Notes: generated from the sequence alone by a model not told the origin. A stretch of 64,000 nt of DNA from JAWVFM01 sp038237625 (GCA_038237625.1 JBBRYM010000011.1:32741-96740); one strand, 5' to 3'; shown: positions 38,188 through 46,748, counted from the first letter of the stretch. Program-made: numbers and translations.

Positions 38188-39092
38188 TCTGCGTTGAAGG
38201 ATGCCGCCGCCTCGGCAATGCCCTCGCCGCTTGCCGGCCTCAGTGCTTGACGGGCGTGCAGGAGAAATGTGCCTGGTCTCTGGCCCGGCCGGACGGCGGC
38301 GATCAGCGCCCTCGGCAGGTACGAAAGTGACCAAAGAACTCGGCACGCCAGGACGGCCGCTCGCGAGTGGTGCTTTCGCATGTAGAGGTCGCGCCCGCGG
38401 TGGAACTGGACGATTCGGCGCGCGTCGACCGCTGCGGAGAGCTGCTCGTGGTGGACGACCTCGGCGGCGGAAAGGTGCAGGACGCGCCACCCCGCGTCAT
38501 GCAATCGCTTCTGGAGATCGGTCTCGTCGGAGTAGAGGAAGAACCCCTCGTCGTAGCCCCCAACTGCAAGCACGGCCTCGCGCCGCACGAGCATCGCGGC
38601 CGACTGAACCCAGCCCACCTTCCGAACACCGCCCCCGCCGCTCTCGGTGATCAACGCCCCACCTAGGAACAAAAGCTGCGCCACCGCAGTGCCGACCGCG
38701 GGAAAGCGCCAGGCACAGGGACTCGGTGAACCGTCGGGATACACCAGCTGCGGACCCGCGACCGCTGCCCCCTCATCAGCATCCAACGCCGCCACGAGCA
38801 CCGCCACCGCCCCATCCCGAAGCTCCGTGTCCTCGTCCAGCAGCAGGCAGAGCTCGCCCCGAGCCTCCCGCAGCAGGACGTTGCGGTTCTCGGCCGCTCC
38901 CGCACGGCGGTCCTGGGCGAGCACCCGAACCCCACCGCGATCGCGAAGCGCCGCGGCAGTTCCGTCCTCGGAGGCGTTGTCGAGCACCACGATCTCGCGC
39001 TCGATTTCCTCCGGGTGCGTGCGCTCGATCGACTCGACGCAGGCGACAGCGGCCTCGCGGGCGTTGGTGGCGGTTATGCAATAGGAGAGCAT
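38163..39092 (-). CDS. Family 2 glycosyltransferase
   Basis: A 309-residue GT-A transferase. The N-terminus starts MLSYCITATNAREAAVACVE; donor-site features are VVLDNASEDGT, a DED metal-binding motif in LLLDEDTELRDG, and GFFLYSDETDLQKRLHDAGW with the catalytic acidic residues (about 178-197). It resembles rhamnosyltransferase-type enzymes that build surface polysaccharide. It is divergent from the next glycosyltransferase with only 20 bases between the two start codons. Its last codons form one arm of the 38143-38187 hairpin. Confidence 0.85.
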   Translation of the reverse strand: MLSYCITATNAREAAVACVESIERTHPEEIEREIVVLDNASEDGTAAALRDRGGVRVLAQDRRAGAAENRNVLLREARGELCLLLDEDTELRDGAVAVLVAALDADEGAAVAGPQLVYPDGSPSPCAWRFPAVGTAVAQLLFLGGALITESGGGGVRKVGWVQSAAMLVRREAVLAVGGYDEGFFLYSDETDLQKRLHDAGWRVLHLSAAEVVHHEQLSAAVDARRIVQFHRGRDLYMRKHHSRAAVLACRVLWSLSYLPRALIAAVRPGQRPGTFLLHARQALRPASGEGIAEAAASFNADDGRETLP

Positions 39093-39112
39093 CCCGGCGA
39101 GAATCCTCCCCG
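39093..39112. promoter_or_regulatory. 20-bp divergent promoter gap between two glycosyltransferase genes
   Basis: The ATG codons of the divergent genes are 20 bases apart. Plus-strand GAGAAT (39099-39104) ends 8 bases before ATG 39113, and minus-strand GATTCT (39105-39100) ends 7 bases before ATG 39092. The two -10-like hexamers overlap by five bases, implying mutually exclusive leaderless transcription. Both lack the first T of the consensus. Confidence 0.4.
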
Positions 39113-40231
39113 ATGCGCGTCGCCCTGGTCGACCCACCGGCCTATACGCCGCCCTATGACCGCTCGCTTGCGGCCGCGCTCGCGCGCGCCGGAGCCGATG
39201 TCGAGCTGATCACCAGCCACTTCGTCCACGGCCCCGTGCCGGCGCCGGAGGGCTACCGGGTCACCGATGCCTTCTACCACCGCTCGGCCCAGCGCGTGGA
39301 CCGCCGTGGCCGCCAGGCTGTGAAGGCGCTCGAGCACCTCGCCGACATGCGGCGGCTGCGACGCGAGGGGATCGACGCCGACATCGCCCATTACCAGTGG
39401 CTCACGTTTCCGAGCATCGACGCACATCTGCTCCCGGCTCGTCGCCCACGCGTCCTCACCCCCCACGGCTGGCTTCGCCGCGAGGCCTGGCACGGCGGTC
39501 CCGCCCGTGGGCTGCGGCGGCTGATCGATCGGATGGACGCGGTCGTTGCGCTGTCGGAGTACGGCGCCGCGCTCCTGCGCGAGGAGGGAAGGGTCCCGGC
39601 CGAAAGGGTCCACGTCATCCCTCATGGCGCCTTCGACCACCTGACGCGGCTGCCCGACGAGCAGCGACTGCCTGCCGAGCTCGCGCAGGTCGACGGGCCC
39701 GTGATCCTCTGCTTCGGCCTGATCCGACCCTACAAGGGCATCGACGTCCTGATTGACGCCTTCCGCGAGATCGACGATGCCGAGCTCTGGATCGTCGGAC
39801 GGCCTCTGGGGATGGCCATCGGCGATCTGCGCGAGCGCGCCGCCGGCTCCAAGTCCACGATCCGCTTTGTCGAGCGCTTCGTCGCCGACTCCGAGCTCCC
39901 CGCCTACTTCCGGCGTGCTGATGTCGTGGCTCTGCCCTACCGCGACGCCGAGCAGTCCGGCGTCCTCTACACGGCGCTCGCATTCGGCAAGCCGGTGGTG
40001 ATGAGCGACGTCGGCGGCTTCGCCGAAGTTGCCGCGACCGGTGCGGGCGCCATCGTGCCGCCGAACGACCCCCGGGCGCTCGCGGGAGCGCTCGCAGAGC
40101 TCCTGACAGACGCCGGGCTGCGCGAGACGCTGGCGCGCGGGTCGGCCGCCGCCGCCGCCGGCCCGTACTCGTGGGACACGATCGCGGGCCAGACCATCGC
40201 CCTGTACACGAACCTGCTGGAGGCGGCGTGA
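39113..40231 (+). CDS. Family 4 (GT-B) glycosyltransferase
   Basis: A 372-residue retaining glycosyltransferase. The N-terminal Rossmann half begins MRVALVDPPAYTPPYDRSLA; the C-terminal half has VILCFGLIRPYKGIDVLIDAF (about 198-218), the EX7E-type stretch ADVVALPYRDAEQSGVLYTALAFGKPVV (first part near 272) and VPPNDPRALAGAL. This matches GT4, which includes mannosyl- and glucosyltransferases. It starts the rightward run GT4-GT2-sugar transferase and its stop overlaps the next start (GTGA). Confidence 0.88.
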   Translation: MRVALVDPPAYTPPYDRSLAAALARAGADVELITSHFVHGPVPAPEGYRVTDAFYHRSAQRVDRRGRQAVKALEHLADMRRLRREGIDADIAHYQWLTFPSIDAHLLPARRPRVLTPHGWLRREAWHGGPARGLRRLIDRMDAVVALSEYGAALLREEGRVPAERVHVIPHGAFDHLTRLPDEQRLPAELAQVDGPVILCFGLIRPYKGIDVLIDAFREIDDAELWIVGRPLGMAIGDLRERAAGSKSTIRFVERFVADSELPAYFRRADVVALPYRDAEQSGVLYTALAFGKPVVMSDVGGFAEVAATGAGAIVPPNDPRALAGALAELLTDAGLRETLARGSAAAAAGPYSWDTIAGQTIALYTNLLEAA

Positions 40232-41358
40232 CCGCCGTGGCCGTCGTCTTCTGGACCGCCGCCGCCCTGCTCCTCTACGCGATGGCTGGGTATCCCCTCG
40301 CGCTCGCCCTCATCGCAGGGCTGCGTGGAGCCGGTAAGAGGGCCCCCGCCGAACCGAACCCGCTGCCCGTGGTCTCCCTCATCGTCGCCGCCCACAACGA
40401 GGAAAAGAGCATCCTCGCCTTCATGCGCTCGGCCCTCGCGTTCGAGTATCCCCGCGAGCGGCTGGAGGTCATTGTCGTTTCGGACGGCTCGACCGACCGC
40501 ACGCTGGAATGGGCGGCGAAGGCGGGAGCCGATGTTGCCTTCGGAGTACCCCGCGGCGGCAAGGTCGCGGCGCTTAACGCCGCCGTCGAGCGCGCCCGCG
40601 GCGAGGTCCTCGCCTTCGCCGACGCAAATGCGACGTGGGATCCCCACGCCCTTAGCCGTCTCGTCGCGAGGCTCGCCGACCCCGGCGTGGGGTACGTATG
40701 CGGGCAGCTTCGACTCGGCCCGACCGGCGGTGAGAACCAGGAGGGCCTCTACTGGCGCTACGAAATGGCCGTACGTGAGCGCGAGTCCCGCCTGGCGGGC
40801 GTCACCGCCGGCAACGGGGCGATCAACGCCGTGCGCCGCGACGCCTACATCGCGCTCGAGCCCGGGCGCGGGCAGGACATCTCGTTTCCATTCGAGCTCG
40901 CCCGCCGTGGACTGCGGGCCGTCTACGAGCCCGATGCCGCCGCCCACGAATCACTCGCCTCCACGCTCGCCGGGGAATTCGCGCGCAAGCGGCGCATGCA
41001 CGCAGGATCGTGGGCGACGATCCTGCGTCACCGCATGCTCTCTCCTCGCGGCTATCCGTTCGGCTACTGGCTGGAGATCCTCTCCCACCGCGGACTGCGC
41101 TACGCGGCACCCTTTCTTCACCTGATCGTCCTGGCCGCAAACCTTGCTCTCCTGGGCGACAGCTGGATCTATGCGGTCACCCTCACGGCACAGCTGGCCG
41201 TGCTGGCCGCGGCGACGCTGGCGACGCTCGTGCCGCTTCGCCCGTTTCAGGTTCCTCGCTACTACCTTGCGGTCACCGCAGCCAGCGCGCTGGGGCTTTG
41301 GGATTACCTGCGCCACGGGGTTCCGGTCACGTGGGAGCGCGCCGAGGGGGCACGCTGA
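40228..41358 (+). CDS. Membrane-bound family 2 glycosyltransferase
   Basis: A 376-residue protein. A first helix (about 3-25) precedes a GT-A domain: PVVSLIVAAHNEEKSI, VIVVSDGSTDRTLEWA, FADANATWDP (DxD-like DAN), CGQLRLGPTGGENQ and the ED/Q-R-type ending GRGQDISFPFELARRGLR. Two or three C-terminal helices (about 290-345) resemble processive or polyprenyl-glycosyl transferases. The GTG start overlaps the GT4 stop and its TGA stop overlaps the next ATG. It probably adds a sugar to the lipid-linked repeat unit on the cytoplasmic face. Confidence 0.87.
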   Translation: MTAVAVVFWTAAALLLYAMAGYPLALALIAGLRGAGKRAPAEPNPLPVVSLIVAAHNEEKSILAFMRSALAFEYPRERLEVIVVSDGSTDRTLEWAAKAGADVAFGVPRGGKVAALNAAVERARGEVLAFADANATWDPHALSRLVARLADPGVGYVCGQLRLGPTGGENQEGLYWRYEMAVRERESRLAGVTAGNGAINAVRRDAYIALEPGRGQDISFPFELARRGLRAVYEPDAAAHESLASTLAGEFARKRRMHAGSWATILRHRMLSPRGYPFGYWLEILSHRGLRYAAPFLHLIVLAANLALLGDSWIYAVTLTAQLAVLAAATLATLVPLRPFQVPRYYLAVTAASALGLWDYLRHGVPVTWERAEGAR

Positions 41359-41918
41359 TGCCCCGCGCGCTCGATCTGGCCATCGCCTCCGTGGCGCTGG
41401 TGCTGGCCTCACCCGTCCTGCTCATCGCAGCGATCGCGATCAAGCTCGACTCGAAGGGACCGGTGCTCTACCGCTCTCGTCGCGCCGGCCTCGGTGGGGC
41501 CGAGTTCGAGCTTCTGAAGCTCCGCACGATGCATCCCGGCGCCGATCCAATCGGCGTGGGCACGCCCGTCAAGCCCGGCGACCCGCGAGTCACCCGGGTC
41601 GGCAGGATCCTGCGCCGCCTGTCGCTCGACGAGTTGCCGAACCTCGTGAACGTGCTTCGCGGTGACCTTGCGATCGTCGGTCCGCGCCCGACCCTGCCCG
41701 CGCAGGTCGCCGGCTACACCTCGCGCCAGCGCCGCCGCTTGGAGGTCCGCCCCGGCGTGACCGGCTGGGCCCAGGTCAACGGCCGCGCCGGCATCCCCTG
41801 GGAGGAGCGCATCGAGCTCGACGTTTTCTACGTCGAGAACCGCTCCCCGGCGCTCGACCTGCGCGTGATCGCCCGAACCGCCCGGTTGCTGCTGACCGGC
41901 CACGGCCTTTACGGTTGA
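41358..41918 (+). CDS. Undecaprenyl-phosphate sugar-1-phosphate transferase
   Basis: A 186-residue member of the bacterial sugar transferase family (PF02397), which starts a repeat unit by linking sugar-1-phosphate to undecaprenyl phosphate. The N-terminal re-entrant helix is at about 4-26, followed by GPVLYRSRRAGLGGAEFELLK, LRTMHP, the RVGRILRRLSLDELPNLVNV stretch, VGPRPTLP and PGVTGWAQVNGR. It is the small catalytic form without the N-terminal polytopic domain of WcaJ/WbaP. ATG overlaps the previous TGA by one base. Confidence 0.92.
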   Translation: MPRALDLAIASVALVLASPVLLIAAIAIKLDSKGPVLYRSRRAGLGGAEFELLKLRTMHPGADPIGVGTPVKPGDPRVTRVGRILRRLSLDELPNLVNVLRGDLAIVGPRPTLPAQVAGYTSRQRRRLEVRPGVTGWAQVNGRAGIPWEERIELDVFYVENRSPALDLRVIARTARLLLTGHGLYG

Positions 41919-41922
41919 ACCG

Positions 41923-42462
41923 ATGGGCCCTGCCCCAGTTGAGCTCCGCAGTTTCGAGCCGGCCGACGCGGCGGCGGTTCGTCGCTGGTTCAGCGACGAG
42001 CGAGTCACGGCCGACCTCGTTGGCAGCCGCGACTCGTTCTCGGAGGAGGATGCCGCCGGCTGGGTCGAGCGCGCCATGGACACCAGCCGCGACCGCAAGT
42101 GGGCGATCCTGCTCGACGGGGCGCCCGAACCGATGGGGTTTGTGGCTCTCTTCGGCCTCGACCGCCAGACCGGCCCCGAGCTGGCCGTTCTCGTCGGGGA
42201 GCCGGCCGCGTGGGGCCGCGGCGTCGCGCGCGAGGCTGAGCGCCAGGCATGTATCCACGGCTTCAACGAGCTCGGTGCGCACAGGATCCACGCCGAGATC
42301 CCGGCCACCAACCGCGCCGCGCAGAAGGTCGTCACCTTCCTCGGCTTCCGCCGCGAGGGAGTCATGCGAAGCGCGATCCGTCGCGGTGACGAGACAATCG
42401 ACAACGAGGTCTGGGGCCTCTTGCCCGAGGACTTCACCGGCTGGGAGCTCACCGCTGACTGA
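41923..42462 (+). CDS. RimJ/RimL-type GNAT N-acetyltransferase
   Basis: A 179-residue GNAT of the RimJ/RimL class. The acetyl-CoA-binding loop is represented by VGEPAAWGRGVAREAERQAC (about 88-107), followed by AHRIHAEIPATNRAAQKVVTFLGFRREGVMR, typical of this class. It lies in the polysaccharide operon 4 bases after the sugar transferase, so it could acetylate an amino sugar of the repeat unit; ribosomal-protein or general amine substrates are equally possible. The frame ends just past the apparent CTG start of the next gene. Confidence 0.8.
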   Translation: MGPAPVELRSFEPADAAAVRRWFSDERVTADLVGSRDSFSEEDAAGWVERAMDTSRDRKWAILLDGAPEPMGFVALFGLDRQTGPELAVLVGEPAAWGRGVAREAERQACIHGFNELGAHRIHAEIPATNRAAQKVVTFLGFRREGVMRSAIRRGDETIDNEVWGLLPEDFTGWELTAD

Positions 42463-43396
42463 GCGGGTCGCGACGCGGGCGGAGCTCGTCGCCGACGAAG
42501 GCGCGAGCGCGCAAGCTGACGAGCTCTTTCGCTCGGCCGAGTTTCACCGGGCGGAGGGCATCACGCACAGCCTGCGGCTCGAGGTCGGCGATGCGATCGC
42601 GTCGATGGCCGTGGCCGTCCGCGAGGTACCGGGAGGGCGGGGACTGCGCGACAGCGTGTCCGCCTATGGCTACCCTGGGGCGTCGCTGCCCGATGGCTGG
42701 GTCCCGCCGGCAGAGGTCGACTGGTCCGCCACGGGCCTGGTGAGCCTGTTTGCGCGCGAGCGTCTCGCCGGCGCGCCGCTCCTCGCCGGCCCCGAGGAGA
42801 TTGGAACCGTCCTGATCCATGACCCCTCGCAGCCGCGCCGCATCCGTCCGCGGCTCGCCGAGCAGATCCGCGCCGCCGAGCGCCAGGGCTATGCGGTCGA
42901 GACGATCCGCGGTCCCGAGTCGAGCGGGGAGGACCGGGCGGGATTCCACGCCGCCTACACCCAGACGATGCGGGTCACCGAGGCGAGGGAGCGCTACTTC
43001 TTCGACCCGTCGTACTTCGATGGGGTCCTGTCGTTCCACGACTCCTGGCTCGTCGTAGCACGCTCACCGGGCCTCCGGGTCGCCGCTGGGGCGATCGCCG
43101 CGCGCAGCGACGGCCATCTGCACTACTTCCTCGGCGGCACCGCCGATGCCGCCAGGGAGGACTCTCCATTCAAGAACCTCGTCGTGGCGATGCTCGACCT
43201 GGCCGACGAGCAGGCGTTGGCGCTGAACCTCGGCGGCGGCCTCGTGCCCGGCGACGGCCTCGAGCGCTTCAAGCGGGGGTTTGCCAATGCGACCGCGCCG
43301 TTTCGCGTGCACCGCGTGGTCTGCGATGCCTCCGCCTACGAGCGGCTCGCGCCCAGTTCGGCTGCAGGCGAGTTCTTCCCCGCCTACCGCGTCTGA
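42455..43396 (+). CDS. FemAB-like GNAT-fold transferase, apparent CTG start
   Basis: About 313 residues with a FemAB/BioF2-like (PF13480-type) C-terminal half: FHAAYTQTMRVTEARERYFF, FDGVLSFHDSWLVVA, GHLHYFLGGTADAARE and NLGGGLVPGDGLERFKRGFA. Such proteins add amino-acid or acyl groups to surface precursors. No ATG, GTG or TTG lies near the expected start. CTG 42455 sits 7 bases after GGGAG and overlaps the end of the GNAT gene, giving a sensible N-terminus LTERVATRAEL. The substrate is unknown; the setting suggests glycan or peptidoglycan modification. Confidence 0.7.
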   Translation: MTERVATRAELVADEGASAQADELFRSAEFHRAEGITHSLRLEVGDAIASMAVAVREVPGGRGLRDSVSAYGYPGASLPDGWVPPAEVDWSATGLVSLFARERLAGAPLLAGPEEIGTVLIHDPSQPRRIRPRLAEQIRAAERQGYAVETIRGPESSGEDRAGFHAAYTQTMRVTEARERYFFDPSYFDGVLSFHDSWLVVARSPGLRVAAGAIAARSDGHLHYFLGGTADAAREDSPFKNLVVAMLDLADEQALALNLGGGLVPGDGLERFKRGFANATAPFRVHRVVCDASAYERLAPSSAAGEFFPAYRV

Positions 43397-43397
43397 G

Positions 43398-44132
43398 CTA
43401 TTCGCTGCGGCGGTGGGTAATCAGCGCGCTCGCCTGCGCCGTCGGCTTGATCACGGCGTAGTCGATGTCGACGTGGGCTGCGCGGGTGACGATGAACGCG
43501 ATCAGCTCCGCCACGTCCTCCGCGCGCAGCGGGTCCAACCCGCGGTAGACGCCCTCGGCGCGCTTCGCGTCGCCGCCGAAGCGAACCAGCGAGAACTCCG
43601 TCTCCACCAGGCCGGGCGCAACCTCGCTGACGCGAATCCCGTCCTCGAGCAGCTCGAGGCGCAGGGTTCGTGCCACGGCATTCGCGGCATGCTTGGCCGC
43701 TGTGTAGCCGCCACCTCCCGGGTACACCTGCTGGCCCGCCACGGAGCCGATCACCACGATGTGCGCATCGGCCGCCTGCCTCAGGACGGGGAGCAGTGCT
43801 CGGGTGACACGCATGACGCCGAGGACGTTCGTGTCGTACATCGCCTGCCAGTGCTCGTCGTCGGCCTCGGCCACGGGCTCCAGGCCAAGCGCCCCACCGG
43901 CGGAGTGGATCACGACCGAGAGCTCGGAGATCTCACTGGCGAGAGCGTCGACCGAGCCCTGGTCGGTCACGTCGAGTTCGAGCGCTCTCCCGCCGACCTC
44001 ACGTGCGAGCTCCTCGCAGCGCTCCAGGCGCCGGGCCGCGGCGATCGTGTCGAACCCGGCACCCGCCAGCGCGCGAACTGTCGCGGCGCCGATGCCGCTC
44101 GACGCACCGGTGACGAGCGCCAGTCGAGCCAC
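43398..44132 (-). CDS. Short-chain dehydrogenase/reductase
   Basis: A 244-residue classical SDR, NAD(P)-dependent. The nucleotide-binding start is LVTGASSGIGAATVRALAGA, the structural NxxG-like element is VIHSAGGALG, and the catalytic YTAAK lies in GGGYTAAKHAANA (about 150-155). The serine of the triad is in VIGSVAGQQ. Substrate cannot be told from the sequence. It follows the DUF3105 gene by 5 bases on the same strand and converges with the FemAB-like gene. Confidence 0.9.
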   Translation of the reverse strand: MARLALVTGASSGIGAATVRALAGAGFDTIAAARRLERCEELAREVGGRALELDVTDQGSVDALASEISELSVVIHSAGGALGLEPVAEADDEHWQAMYDTNVLGVMRVTRALLPVLRQAADAHIVVIGSVAGQQVYPGGGGYTAAKHAANAVARTLRLELLEDGIRVSEVAPGLVETEFSLVRFGGDAKRAEGVYRGLDPLRAEDVAELIAFIVTRAAHVDIDYAVIKPTAQASALITHRRSE

Positions 44133-44137
44133 GTGGG

Positions 44138-44899
44138 CTATGGAGTGAACGGCACGGTCTCGCGACCCGCGATGCCGCGGAACTTCTCGCGGAAGTCTGC
44201 GAGCGCATTGAGAGTTTTCGATCCCTCGTACTTCGGGCAGTTCATCCGGTTACGCCAGGCCGCTGCCGCAACGGCGCCGGTGAGCTGGCTGTTGGGAAAC
44301 ATCAGGACGCCGCCGGGGGTCTGATCGAACAGGCCCTTGATCGCAAGCTGATCGGACTCGGAAAGGTTCGGCGAGTACTCGAACTCGACCCGCCCGTGCT
44401 CGAGGGAGTGGACGAAGTTGCGGGGATCCGGCTCCTGGCTGTAAGCGCCGTCGGCCATCTGGTTCGGGGAATGGTTTCCGGAAGTCGGGGGTTCGCCCTT
44501 GTAGGTGACCTTCGTGCTCGCATCAATGTGCTTGTGGCCATAGTCGGGGAGGTTCAGGGCGAGCGTGCAGCCCGCGTCCTTGGCGGCCGTCGGCAGGTCG
44601 GCAACCTTCACGGCGGGGGGCGGCGTGCCCTGGCGCGTGTCACAGGGAACGCCGTTCTGAAAGCCCGTCGTCGAATCGAAGTGGGCGTTGGGCTCTGAGC
44701 AGCTGCCCTGGGTGCTGCCGGAGCTGTTGCTGCCCCCCTTGGTGATCGCGACGATGATGCCCGCCATGACGATTGCCGTCAGGATCCCCGCCGCCGCGTA
44801 ACCGAGGATCGTGCGCCGGCGCGCTTCGCGCTTCTCCTGTGCTTCGGCGGCGAGGCGCTCCTGGCGCAGGCGCTCCTTGTCGTCCTTGCGGCTGGCCAT
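44138..44899 (-). CDS. DUF3105 membrane-anchored protein
   Basis: A 253-residue protein with a charged N-terminal region (about 1-28, KDDKERLRQERLAAEAQEKR), one transmembrane helix near 30-52 and an outer domain of DUF3105 type: TYKGEPPTSGNHSPNQM and FVHSLEHGRVEFEYSPNLS, with conserved histidines that may bind metal. Four cysteines lie in the outer domain (for example CSEPNAHF and MNCPKY). The family is common in actinobacteria with no settled function. TAGCCT lies 8 bases before the ATG. Confidence 0.85.
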   Translation of the reverse strand: MASRKDDKERLRQERLAAEAQEKREARRRTILGYAAAGILTAIVMAGIIVAITKGGSNSSGSTQGSCSEPNAHFDSTTGFQNGVPCDTRQGTPPPAVKVADLPTAAKDAGCTLALNLPDYGHKHIDASTKVTYKGEPPTSGNHSPNQMADGAYSQEPDPRNFVHSLEHGRVEFEYSPNLSESDQLAIKGLFDQTPGGVLMFPNSQLTGAVAAAAWRNRMNCPKYEGSKTLNALADFREKFRGIAGRETVPFTP

Positions 44900-44907
44900 G
44901 CGCGGCC

Positions 44908-44913
44908 AGGCTA
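44908..44913 (-). promoter_or_regulatory. -10 element for the DUF3105 gene, predicted leaderless
   Basis: Minus-strand TAGCCT, 8 bases before ATG 44899. Confidence 0.5.
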
Positions 44914-44935
44914 GCGAAGGGCGATCAAGCCCGTC

Positions 44936-45778
44936 TCAAGCCGCGGATTCCTTGGCGGCGCTCTTTGGCCGCTTCGCTCGCGCCGGCTTCGCGTAGCTTT
45001 CGTCCAGGAACGCCGCCAGCTCGTCGTTCAGGCGGCCGGGATTGAGGCGCCACTCGACAATCGAGTTGGCGTCGACCAAGCGGGCGTTTCGCATCTCGTG
45101 CACCAAGGCGTCGGAGTCGGAAAACGGGTGCAGGGGATCGCGAGGATGCCCGATCACGAGCGCCGGGAGCTTGATCTGCTTGCGTTCGTCACGCGGGGGA
45201 GCGATCCGCCCGAACATAAGGCCCTGAAGCACCGCGAGCGACGGCTCGGGCCGCTGGCGCACCGTGTCGAGGCCGATGTCGACCAGATGATGGGTGCGGG
45301 GGATGCGGCTCGCCACCCGGGAGAGGCCCCCGAGGAGTGGACGCCCGAACCGCAGCGCGAACATCACCGGCAGGAAGATGGCGCCAATGGCGAGCAGGGC
45401 GTTGTCGAGCACGGGCATCTCGATGAACAGCGCGCGGGCCGCATCCGGATGACGCGAGCCCAGCTCGAGGCTGACGTTGGCACCCAGCGAGGTGCCGCCG
45501 ACGACCGGGCGGTCGAGCTTGAGATGCTCGATGAGGGCGGCGACCTGGTCGGCGAACTGGGCCATCGAATACTCGCGAAGGTCGTCGGGGCGGTCTGAGG
45601 ACCCGTGGCCCAGGAGGTCGACGGTGATGACGCGGTTGCCGCGTGAGGCGAGCTCGGGAGCGAGGGCGTCGTACATGCGCCCGTTCATGAGCAGGCCGTG
45701 AATGAGGATCAGCGTGTGGTCGCCCTCGCCGTGGACCTGGTAGGCGATGCGCCGCCGCGCGTGACGAAATGCCGGCAT
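44936..45778 (-). CDS. Alpha/beta-fold hydrolase
   Basis: A 280-residue alpha/beta hydrolase. The oxyanion region is LILIHGLLMNGRMYD, the nucleophile elbow is GGTSLGANVSLELG (serine near residue 97) and the likely catalytic acid and histidine lie in the C-terminal third around HPRDPLHPFSD. The C-terminal 20 residues are lysine/alanine rich (KPARAKRPKSAAKES), an odd basic tail that might bind nucleic acid or be disordered. Substrate is unknown. TACACT lies 8 bases before the ATG. Confidence 0.85.
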   Translation of the reverse strand: MPAFRHARRRIAYQVHGEGDHTLILIHGLLMNGRMYDALAPELASRGNRVITVDLLGHGSSDRPDDLREYSMAQFADQVAALIEHLKLDRPVVGGTSLGANVSLELGSRHPDAARALFIEMPVLDNALLAIGAIFLPVMFALRFGRPLLGGLSRVASRIPRTHHLVDIGLDTVRQRPEPSLAVLQGLMFGRIAPPRDERKQIKLPALVIGHPRDPLHPFSDSDALVHEMRNARLVDANSIVEWRLNPGRLNDELAAFLDESYAKPARAKRPKSAAKESAA

Positions 45779-45786
45779 GCGCGTGG

Positions 45787-45792
45787 AGTGTA
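45787..45792 (-). promoter_or_regulatory. -10 element for the hydrolase gene, predicted leaderless
   Basis: Minus-strand TACACT, 8 bases before ATG 45778. Confidence 0.5.
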
Positions 45793-45822
45793 CGGACGCG
45801 CCTGAAGGCTAAACCGGCGGCC

Positions 45823-46716
45823 TCAGTCGACCGTGGCCCGCTCCCACGGGCGCGAGGCGCGCAGGGCAGCGAGCACGGCGCGAGTGCCGGGGGCGCGGTT
45901 GAGAGCGATGAAGTGGATGCCAGGTGCGCCCGCCGCGAGGAGTTCCTCGCACTGGCGCGCGGCGTAGGCGATGCCGAGCATCGCCTCGGCCTCGGCGTCG
46001 CCGCCCAAGGCGGCCATCGCCGCGTCGAGCTCCGCCGGGATCGAGGCGTCACAGAGCTTGCAGATACGGGAGACCTGGCCGTAGCTCGCGATCGGGATCA
46101 CGCCGGGGATGATCGGCACGGTGATGCCGACCTCGCGTGCGCGCGCGACGAAGTCGAAGTAGACCTGGTTGTCGAAGAAGAGCTGGCTGATCAGGAACGA
46201 GGCGCCCGCGTCGGCCTTCGTCTTCAGATACTCGAGGTCGGCCTCGGGGCCTTCGGCCTCGGGGTGCACCTCCGGGAAGCACGAGCCGCCGATCGTGAAG
46301 TCGTAGCGCTCGCGGATGAACGCGATGAGCTCGGTCGCGCTCTTCAGTCCGCCCTCGGGCGCGACGAAGTTCTCCTCGCCGCGCGGCGGATCGCCGCGCA
46401 GGGCGAGAATGTTGTCGACGCCCAGGGCGGCAAAGCGGTCGAGGATCTCGACCAAACCCTCGCGCGTCTCGCCGACGCAGCTCAGATGCGGCATTGCCTC
46501 CAGCCCCGAGCTCTTGCCGAGCTCTTCCGTGATCTCCACCGTGCCGTCCCGCGTAGAACCCGCCGCCCCGTAGGTCACGGACACGAATGCGGGCTCCAGC
46601 GGACGCAGCGCCTCGATGGTCTCGTAAAGCTGTGGCACCGCCTCCGGCGTCCGCGGCGGGAAGAACTCCACCGAGAAGCACGGCTCGGGCCTCGAGAGGA
46701 TCTGGTCGATCTTCAT
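45823..46716 (-). CDS. metF: Methylenetetrahydrofolate reductase
   Basis: A 297-residue MTHFR, which makes 5-methyl-THF for methionine synthesis. The N-terminal FSVEFFPPRTPEAV carries the conserved glutamate; VSVTYGAAGSTRDGT, PHLSCVG, NILALRGDPPRGEE and the QLFFDNQVYFDFV element match the TIM-barrel flavoprotein. Length equals bacterial MetF with no regulatory domain. TACCAT lies 8 bases before the ATG, predicting a leaderless mRNA. It is not linked to other methionine genes here. Confidence 0.95.
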   Translation of the reverse strand: MKIDQILSRPEPCFSVEFFPPRTPEAVPQLYETIEALRPLEPAFVSVTYGAAGSTRDGTVEITEELGKSSGLEAMPHLSCVGETREGLVEILDRFAALGVDNILALRGDPPRGEENFVAPEGGLKSATELIAFIRERYDFTIGGSCFPEVHPEAEGPEADLEYLKTKADAGASFLISQLFFDNQVYFDFVARAREVGITVPIIPGVIPIASYGQVSRICKLCDASIPAELDAAMAALGGDAEAEAMLGIAYAARQCEELLAAGAPGIHFIALNRAPGTRAVLAALRASRPWERATVD

Positions 46717-46724
46717 CGGTCGGG

Positions 46725-46730
46725 ATGGTA
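46725..46730 (-). promoter_or_regulatory. -10 element for metF, predicted leaderless
   Basis: Minus-strand TACCAT, 8 bases before ATG 46716. Confidence 0.5.
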
Positions 46731-46748
46731 GACAGGGGCTTGGGGGTG

